Below are positions 58,810 to 64,000 of a stretch of DNA of 64,000 bases, one piece after another. The translations under genes and the position numbers were made by a program. The DNA is taken from positions 930,001 to 994,000 of the forward strand of contig NZ_OBMJ01000001.1 in the NCBI RefSeq assembly GCF_900199205.1, written 5' to 3'. A model generated the notes under the pieces. It ran no database searches. It worked only from the letters and a program-made list of their open reading frames with translations, and had not been told where the DNA came from. This DNA comes from Streptomyces sp. 1331.2. GTDB taxonomy: Bacteria; Actinomycetota; Actinomycetes; Streptomycetales; Streptomycetaceae. Numbering within the stretch: position 1 is the first letter of the stretch; the number at the start of each line of letters is the position of its first letter.

Positions 58810-59684
58810 CGGACGTTCGAAGCCCGACCGACACCCGAGTCCTGACCGACCTTCGGAGCCCGACCGCCACTCGGGCCGGGACCGGCGTTTCGGTTTCGGC
58901 CGGCCCCCGGCCGCCCGCCGCGCAACCGGCGGGCGGCCGCCACCACCGCCGCGTACCCGACCGCCCCCACCGCGAGCCCGGCCCCGGCGCCGAAGCAGAC
59001 CTCCGGCACCAGGTTCCGCTTCAGCGGGCTGAGCCGGTGCAGCACCCCGGCCGCCGTCGCCGCCCCCAGCACCGCGACGGCGGCCCGCCGCGTCCGGGGC
59101 GCGAGCCGGACGGTCGGGCGCACCGGCTCGACGGCCCCCACCGCACGCGCTGCCCAGCCGCCCATCGCCGCCAGCGCGAGCGCCGAACTCCCGTACTGCA
59201 ACGACTCGTACAGCGGTACCCCGGCCACCTCCCGGTCCAGTACGGGCAGTAGCCGCACACCCAGCCGACCGCCGTGCGTGAACGCGTCCCACCCGACGTG
59301 GGTGGCCGCGCCGATGGCCGCCGACGCCGCGAACCACGCCACGGACGCCCCCGTTCCGCCCCCGCTCCCGGCCCGCCGCACCGTCAGCGCCTCGGCCCCG
59401 CCCGACCACCGCTCGGGCAGCAGCGCCACCAGCGGCCCCCGCAGCAGGCCGTGCCAGCCCGCCACCAGGGCGCCGGCAATCACCACGTCCAGCGTCGGCA
59501 CCGCCCACCAGCGGTGCGTCAGCCCGCCGTGACCGTAGACCCCGGGCAACAGGGACTCGGCGAAGAACGGCACGTCGGGCGCCATCGACCCGGCGACCAG
59601 CGCCGACGCCACCAGCGGCCCGCGCTCCCCGGCACGGCGCAGCAGGGGCAGGACGGCGGCGGGATGGCTCAGCGTGAACGGCAT
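58785..59684 (-). CDS. DUF4184 membrane protein
   Basis: 299-residue DUF4184 protein: M-P-F-T-L-S-H-P-A-A-V-L-P-L-L-R, G-S-M-A-P-D-V-P-F-F, G-L-T-H-R-W-W and T-H-V-G-W-D-A-F-T-H-G, a His/Asp pattern that recalls membrane-bound metal-dependent hydrolases (YdjM/LexA-binding type). About six spans are predicted. The C-terminal 50 residues are Arg/Gly/Asn-rich and polar. GGAGGATGG precedes the ATG. Its stop lies within the end of the M20 gene. Confidence 0.85.
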   Translation of the reverse strand: MPFTLSHPAAVLPLLRRAGERGPLVASALVAGSMAPDVPFFAESLLPGVYGHGGLTHRWWAVPTLDVVIAGALVAGWHGLLRGPLVALLPERWSGGAEALTVRRAGSGGGTGASVAWFAASAAIGAATHVGWDAFTHGGRLGVRLLPVLDREVAGVPLYESLQYGSSALALAAMGGWAARAVGAVEPVRPTVRLAPRTRRAAVAVLGAATAAGVLHRLSPLKRNLVPEVCFGAGAGLAVGAVGYAAVVAAARRLRGGRPGAGRNRNAGPGPSGGRAPKVGQDSGVGRASNVRQTERSSA

Positions 59685-59702
59685 GCCCCCATCCTCCCGC
59701 CC

Positions 59703-59799
59703 GCACCGGCAACCCGACCAGCCCGGCCGGCCCGCCCGGCCCTCGCACCGGCAACCCGACCAGCCCGGCCGACCCTGGCCCTCGCACCGGCGACCCGCC
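59703..59799. repeat. about 40-bp direct repeats near DUF4184 start
   Basis: A 26-bp block beginning GCACCGGCAACCCGACCAGC occurs at 59703 and 59745, with a third diverged copy near 59784. Confidence 0.7.
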
Positions 59800-59828
59800 T
59801 GGCCGTGGGCCGGAGCCCACGGCCAGGC
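59797..59828 (-). terminator. terminator of the P-loop/NUDIX gene
   Basis: Perfect 14-bp stem GCCTGGCCGTGGGC and complement, CGGA loop, 34 bp beyond the stop codon at 59862. Confidence 0.88.
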
Positions 59829-59861
59829 CGCACCGACGGGACGTCCGGGCCGGCCCCCGCC

Positions 59862-60929
59862 CTACGCCGCGTCCGCCGTGCTCGCCAACCCGACCGCCAC
59901 CCGGCACCCCGCCTCCAGGTACCGCAGCTCGCCACTGCGCCGGGCGTCCAGCGCCGCGGCCAGGCGCCGGTACCGGCTCGGCGGCAGCAGTTCGGCGGCC
60001 TCGTCCAGGGTGACGAAGCGCCAGCTGCGCAGTTCCTCCGGCTGCAGCAGCAGGTTCTGCCGGCCCTCGGCGTCCAGCAGGCCGCCGTCGTACATCAGCC
60101 GCAGGCCGCCGCGGCGCGGGCCGGTGCGCGGCTCCCAGTCCACGGCGAGCAGGCGCAGCCCGGTGGGGTCGAGGCGCAGGCCCAGTTCCTCGGCGGTCTC
60201 CCGCAGGGCGGCGTCGGTGGGGGCCTCGCCGCGCTCGACCACTCCGCCCGGGAAGTCCCAGTCGGGCTTGTAGACCGGGTCGACGAGCAGGACGCGGTCC
60301 TGTTCGTCGAAGAACAGGACGCCGGAGGCCACGGTGTCCCCGGTCGGGTCCGGGGTCTGGACGATCGGGCAGCGCGCGGCGCCGACCCGGACGAGCTCGG
60401 CGATCCGCAGGGCGGTCTCCCGAGGGGTGAGCTCGCTGGTGTCGACCATCCTGGCGTCCCCGACCAGCCAGCGACGGGCGGCGCGGTAGCGGGGCAGGTG
60501 TTCGAGGCACCAGGCGCGGACCCGCTCGCTCGCCTCCGGGTCGCCGGGGCACTCCTCGCGACGGGCGATGCGGTCTCGCAGGATCGTTTCTTCGGGATCC
60601 AGCACGAAGTGGTGCACGGTGATCCCGTGGGAGGCGAGGTCGCCGAAGATCTCGTCCCGGTAGTCCTCTCTGAGCAGGGCCATCGGGACCACCAGAGGGC
60701 CCCCGACCTCGGTGAGCAACGCGGCCGCCGTCTCGGGGACGAGCCGGCGCCAGGCCGCCAGGTCCTGGAAGTCCGACACCGTCGCCAGCCGGTCGGCCGG
60801 AAGCATCCGGCGCAGGCCGAAGCCCACCAGCTCGGGATCGAAGAGCACGCTCCCGGGCAGCAGTTCCACCAGCTCGCGGCAGGCACTGGTCTTGCCCGCC
60901 CCGAATGTGCCATTGACCCAGACGATCAC
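59862..60929 (-). CDS. P-loop kinase-like / NUDIX fusion protein
   Basis: 355-residue two-domain protein. Residues 1-190 are an AAA_33/adenylylsulfate-kinase-like P-loop domain: [14 protein letters not shown] (P-loop 7-15), L-F-D-P-E, and [15 protein letters not shown] as lid. Residues about 205-355 are [15 protein letters not shown] then R-E-T-A-E-E-L-G-L (about 224-247). The P-loop partner could phosphorylate a small molecule or a nucleic-acid end while NUDIX removes a nucleotide product; substrates unknown. GTG start behind AGGGGCAGGGGA. A near-palindrome lies about 200 bp upstream. Confidence 0.85.
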   Translation of the reverse strand: MIVWVNGTFGAGKTSACRELVELLPGSVLFDPELVGFGLRRMLPADRLATVSDFQDLAAWRRLVPETAAALLTEVGGPLVVPMALLREDYRDEIFGDLASHGITVHHFVLDPEETILRDRIARREECPGDPEASERVRAWCLEHLPRYRAARRWLVGDARMVDTSELTPRETALRIAELVRVGAARCPIVQTPDPTGDTVASGVLFFDEQDRVLLVDPVYKPDWDFPGGVVERGEAPTDAALRETAEELGLRLDPTGLRLLAVDWEPRTGPRRGGLRLMYDGGLLDAEGRQNLLLQPEELRSWRFVTLDEAAELLPPSRYRRLAAALDARRSGELRYLEAGCRVAVGLASTADAA

Positions 60930-61392
60930 AACGTCCCCTGCCCCTCGACTTCCCCCGATGCCGTTCGCACCGGGCAGCGCCCCCGTCGGCCGAACCAGCG
61001 CCACCCGTGGTGGTACCCGCCCCACGCCGCTCCCCATGCCTGCCCGCCGCGCCCGTCCGCGCGCTCCGCCTTGCCCCGTGACAGCGGCATGTGCCCAGGC
61101 CAGGCGCCCGCACCCGGAAATATGCAGACCGGTCTACATCAGAATTGCACCCCTTCACCACTGCTCACGCACAGGACGTCCCATGGGCCGACTTCCCGTG
61201 CGCGCCCCGCTCGCACGCCTCACCGGCGCGCCGCCCGCGCCCCCGACACCACCCCACCCCGCCCGCGCACTCCCGCCCGCGCCGCGCCGCGCCGCGCAAC
61301 CGCCGCACACGACGGCTACGCCGGCCGGCGGCACCACGCCTCGGGGGCACCCGCCGGAGCGGATGCCCCCGACCCGCGAACCGGCGGCAGCG
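60930..61392. other. intergenic region with palindrome and dispersed hairpin
   Basis: About 460 bp without a believable ORF. TGCAGACCGGTCTACA (61123-61138) is a 16-bp palindrome with one mismatched pair. At 61169-61201 is a copy of the GGAAGTCGG-type hairpin; its CACAGGACGTCCCATGGGCC matches 27661-27680 at most positions. The right part is C-rich and featureless. Confidence 0.6.
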
Positions 61393-62256
61393 CTACGGCC
61401 GCCCCATGTACGCCGGGTAGTAGCCGCTGCTGATCCCCGAGATCCGGATGTTGGTCCCCGGCCGCGCGGCCTCGACGTACTGGTTGTTGCCCAGGTAGAT
61501 CGCCACGTGCTGGATGCCCCGCTCGGTCCCGTCCGGGGACCAGAACAGCAGGTCTCCGCGGCGCAGCTGACTCGCCGTGATCGGCGTGGTCGCCTCGTAC
61601 TGGTCGTTGGCGACCCGCGGCAGGTCGATGCCGCCGCGTCTGAACGCCTGCTGGACCAACCCCGAGCAGTCGTACCCGTCCGGCCCGTTGCCCGCCGTCA
61701 TGAAGGGCTTGCCCAGCTGGGCGAGCGCGTACTGCACGGCGGTCTCGACGTCGCGGTCCTCGGCGACCGAGTCGTGGGACGAGCCGGAGGAGGCCGAGGA
61801 GCCCGCGGAGGAGCCTCCGGTCCGTGCCAGGTAGATCTCGTAGTGCGAGGTCCAGCGCCACTCCCCCTTGCTGTTGCGGAACCAGTAGCGCGACCCGTCC
61901 CACCCCTGCTTGATGCCGCCGCTCGACTTCACGCTGCTCGACGCCTTGGTCCCGCTCCCGGTCCGCGCCAGGTAGACGCTGTAGTGGGAGGTCCAGCGCC
62001 ACTGCCCCTGGCTGTTCTTGAACCAGTACCGCGAGCCGTCCCACCCGGCGTGCGCCGGCGCGGCCTCGGCGGCCGCGGGGCTCACGCCGATACCGAGGCC
62101 GAACACGCCAGCTCCGGTCGCGATCACGGCCACCATGCCTATCCCCCGGCGGAGCCGCGCGGCCCGGGAGGGACGGGGGGAAGAGGCGGTGGCAGCACCC
62201 TGCTGCCCGGTCGGTTCGTCGGCGGCATCCGGCGCGCCGGTATTGACGGTGGTCAT
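61393..62256 (-). CDS. NlpC/P60 peptidoglycan hydrolase with duplicated aromatic repeat
   Basis: 287-residue cell-wall endopeptidase. A membrane/signal segment lies at residues 36-62. Two 29-residue copies of an aromatic-rich module (starting G-W-D-G-S-R-Y-W-F) lie at 71-99 and 118-146, probably wall- or glycan-binding. A Ser-rich linker leads to the C40 domain with catalytic Cys197 (D-G-Y-D-C-S-G-L-V-Q) and His250 (Q-H-V-A-I-Y-L-G). Cleaves peptide bonds in peptidoglycan stems. GGAAG 9-10 nt before the ATG. A structured 5' leader precedes it. Confidence 0.9.
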   Translation of the reverse strand: MTTVNTGAPDAADEPTGQQGAATASSPRPSRAARLRRGIGMVAVIATGAGVFGLGIGVSPAAAEAAPAHAGWDGSRYWFKNSQGQWRWTSHYSVYLARTGSGTKASSSVKSSGGIKQGWDGSRYWFRNSKGEWRWTSHYEIYLARTGGSSAGSSASSGSSHDSVAEDRDVETAVQYALAQLGKPFMTAGNGPDGYDCSGLVQQAFRRGGIDLPRVANDQYEATTPITASQLRRGDLLFWSPDGTERGIQHVAIYLGNNQYVEAARPGTNIRISGISSGYYPAYMGRP

Positions 62257-62296
62257 CCTGCTGACTTCCTTCACTGCTGCGTATCGCATGCGGACG

Positions 62297-62450
62297 GCCG
62301 CCGGAGCGGCGGCTGCGGACCTGCTTCGAGCCCGCCGTACGCCCGGCACCGCCGGTTCGTACGGCTCGGCAGACCCCTGTCCGACGCGCCGCGGCCTCCG
62401 GCCCTTGCGACCGGAAACCGCGGCGCCTCGCCCAGGGATTCAGTTCTGCC
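62297..62450 (-). promoter_or_regulatory. structured 5' leader RNA of the NlpC/P60 gene
   Basis: On the minus strand GGCAGA (62445-62450) pairs with TCTGCC (62368-62373), enclosing an 8-bp stem CGCCGCGG/CCGCGGCG extended by TCCGG pairs (62387-62425). Two further hairpins follow: GAGCC...GCCGTACG (62328-62367) and GCCGCC-GGAGC-GGCGGC (62297-62313). Such leaders before wall hydrolases in actinomycetes are often c-di-AMP (ydaO) riboswitches, but I cannot match the conserved ydaO core. Confidence 0.5.
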
Positions 62451-62584
62451 TGCGTGTCACGTTAAGCACGCGTCCGCACACGGCGCGCAGTGGAGTGCGC
62501 CAAATGGAAGGGTCACGGGCGGTGAGCACCGACGCCGCATCAGGGTGAGAACCCGTCACCGGGGCGCGACCCGACGCCCCCTCA

Positions 62585-64000
62585 TCACCGGCCGCCGGCC
62601 TCCGCGAGCAGCTGCTTCTTCAGCACCTTTCCCAGGGCGTTCCTGGGCAGTTCGGGTACCAGGACGACCCGGCGCGGCCGCTTGTGCACCGAGAGCCGCT
62701 CCGCCACAAAGGCCGTCAGCTGGTCCCCCGTCACGGCGCCGTCCGGGATGACGTAGGCGACGATCGCCTGGCCGAGGTCCTCGTCCGGCACGCCGACCAC
62801 CGCCGCGTCGGCGACCGCCGGGTGGTCCCGCAGCGCGGCCTCCACCTCGCCCGCGCCGATCCGGTAGCCGCCGCTCTTGATCAGGTCCACCGAGGCGCGG
62901 CCGACGATCCGGTGGAAGCCGTCCGCCCCGATCACCGCGACGTCCCCGGTGCGGAACCAGCCGTCCGCCGTCCACGCCTCGGCGTCCGCGTCCGGCCGGT
63001 TGAGGTACCCGCTGAACAGCGTCGGGCCGGAAACCTGCAGCTCACCGACGGTCTCCCCGTCGTGCGGCACCGGCTCGCCATCCTCGCCGACCAGCCGGGT
63101 GCGCACCCCGTCCACCGGCAGCCCGACGCTTCCGGGGCGCCGCTCGCCGTCCGCCCGGGTGCTGACGGTGATCAGCGACTCGGTCATCCCGTACCGCTCG
63201 ATCGGGGCGTGCCCGGTGAGCGCCGCCAGTTTCTCGAACACCGGCACGGGCAGGGGCGCGCTGCCGGAGACCAGCAGTCGGGCCGAGGCCAGCCGGCCGG
63301 CCGCCTCCGGGTCGGCGGCCAGCCGGGACCAGACGGTGGGCACCCCGAAGTAGAGGCTGCCGCCGGCCGCCGCGTACGCCTCCGGGGTGGGCCGTCCGGT
63401 GTGCACCAGCCGGCTCCCGGTGCGCAGGGCCCCGAGCACGCCGAGCAGCAGTCCGTGCACGTGGAACAGCGGCAAGCCGTGGACGAGGGTGTCCTCGGCG
63501 GTCCACTGCCAGGCCGTGGCCAGCGCGTCCAGGTCGGCGGCGATCGCCTCGCGTCGGATCACCGCCCCCTTGGGGGCGCCGGTGGTGCCCGAGGTGTAGA
63601 GCACGAAGCCGGTCGACTCTGCGGCCGGCTCGGCGTACGTGGCAGCGGAGCGCTGCCCGGGATCGACCGGCAGCCCCTCCACCGCGGTACCCTCCGGCAG
63701 CGTTTCCCCGACGGCGTGCGCGAGCAGCGCCGCGCCCGAGTCGCCCAGGATGTGCGCGCGCTCCTTGGGCCCCGAGTCGGGCGGCAGCGGCACCACCGGA
63801 ACGCCCGCCAGCAGGCCGCCCACCACGGCGGTCACCGTCTCCACGGTCGGCCGCGCGAGCACCGCCAGCGCGGGGGCACCGGCCACCCGGTCGGCGACGA
63901 CGGTCGCCGCACCGAGCAGCTCCTCCCGGGAGAGCATCCGGCCGTCGATCCGCAATGCGTCCGCCGCGTCGCCGAAACCGCCCTGAAGTGCCGTCAGCAG
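62585..64000 (-). CDS. matB: malonyl-CoA synthetase MatB-like (start off window)
   Basis: 472 codons including the stop are inside the window; only a few N-terminal residues are missing at the right edge. Adenylate-forming enzyme: L-Y-T-S-G-T-T-G-A-P-K-G-A-V-I-R-R (P-loop), L-P-L-F-H-V-H-G-L-L-L-G, E-R-Y-G-M-T-E-S, W-F-R-T-G-D-V-A and the C-terminal hinge and catalytic Lys regions S-G-G-Y-R-I-G-A-G-E-V-E and N-A-L-G-K-V-L-K-K. The text closely follows Streptomyces MatB, which makes malonyl- and methylmalonyl-CoA from the free diacids for polyketide and fatty-acid synthesis. Other short-chain acyl-CoA ligases cannot be excluded. Confidence 0.82.
   Translation of the reverse strand: MLTALQGGFGDAADALRIDGRMLSREELLGAATVVADRVAGAPALAVLARPTVETVTAVVGGLLAGVPVVPLPPDSGPKERAHILGDSGAALLAHAVGETLPEGTAVEGLPVDPGQRSAATYAEPAAESTGFVLYTSGTTGAPKGAVIRREAIAADLDALATAWQWTAEDTLVHGLPLFHVHGLLLGVLGALRTGSRLVHTGRPTPEAYAAAGGSLYFGVPTVWSRLAADPEAAGRLASARLLVSGSAPLPVPVFEKLAALTGHAPIERYGMTESLITVSTRADGERRPGSVGLPVDGVRTRLVGEDGEPVPHDGETVGELQVSGPTLFSGYLNRPDADAEAWTADGWFRTGDVAVIGADGFHRIVGRASVDLIKSGGYRIGAGEVEAALRDHPAVADAAVVGVPDEDLGQAIVAYVIPDGAVTGDQLTAFVAERLSVHKRPRRVVLVPELPRNALGKVLKKQLLAEAGGR

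Noticed and set aside
57448-61161. 1237-codon minus-strand ORF across the M20, DUF4184 and NUDIX region
   Set aside because: It overlaps three genes with clear catalytic motifs and has shadow-type composition.

Overview
The window is very GC-rich (about 73% by eye) chromosomal DNA from a Streptomyces- or Kitasatospora-type actinomycete. Coding regions are strongly GC3-biased. Many start codons are GTG, and several are TTG. Several genes belong to families I know mainly from streptomycetes: an NsdB-type regulator, a DUF6643 protein, a DUF397 protein, an L-cysteine desulfhydrase Cds1 and a GH18 chitinase with the classical repeat-flanked promoter. Several promoters place a TANNNT -10 box 5-8 nt from the start codon, so those genes are probably read from leaderless mRNAs. 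I see no rRNA, tRNA, CRISPR array, IS element or prophage.

Layout. 1-5.8 kb: an mksF-mksE-mksB operon on the minus strand (Wadjet / MksBEFG-type SMC complex) running off the left edge; the nuclease subunit JetD/MksG would lie outside. 6-16.7 kb: an IPT/TIG secreted protein, a membrane protein with an operator-overlapped promoter, the 5-oxoprolinase operon pxpABC, a PadR regulator divergent from an alpha/beta hydrolase, a His-rich DUF4396 membrane protein under a copper-type operator, a methyltransferase, uppP, a frameshifted HEAT-repeat gene and a PAS-like protein. 16.7-22.3 kb: nsdB, an APH-like phosphotransferase, and an acyl-CoA dehydrogenase-like (SfnB/DszC type) flavoprotein preceded by a leaderless 27-codon leader peptide ending in Cys-Pro-Gly-Cys. 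22.3-27.4 kb: a non-coding stretch with two inward-facing promoters, DUF397, an orphan dhaM, a NUDIX gene, a sugar-phosphate transferase and a polysaccharide deacetylase.

27.4-37.1 kb: hairpin-rich DNA, an Asp/Glu racemase, the HpnB-type glycosyltransferase, a methyltransferase, a hydrolase, a DsbA-like protein lacking its second active-site Cys, a glycosyltransferase, mscL, a DUF6643 protein and a MOSC protein. 37.4-48.2 kb: a large beta-helix/AAA+ fusion, cds1, a divergent ROK regulator/MFS pair, HutD, a secreted lipase divergent from a PucR-type regulator, and a hexapeptide acyltransferase. 48.3-64 kb: enoyl-CoA hydratase, ATP-grasp, RidA, an MFS/ArsR divergent pair, the chitinase, a geranylgeranyl-reductase-like flavoprotein, an M20 peptidase, DUF4184, a P-loop/NUDIX fusion, an NlpC/P60 hydrolase with a structured leader, and matB cut by the right edge.

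Outside the mks and pxp operons most genes are single transcription units separated by strong hairpin terminators, so this is ordinary chromosomal housekeeping and accessory DNA rather than one large island. The most notable items are the Mks/Wadjet operon, the beta-helix/AAA+ fusion, the Cys-containing leader peptide, two families of dispersed intergenic repeats (a GACAG-based family at three loci and a GGAAGTCGG hairpin family at four), the DsbA-like C-G-H-S active site, and several clean palindromic operators with no assigned regulator.
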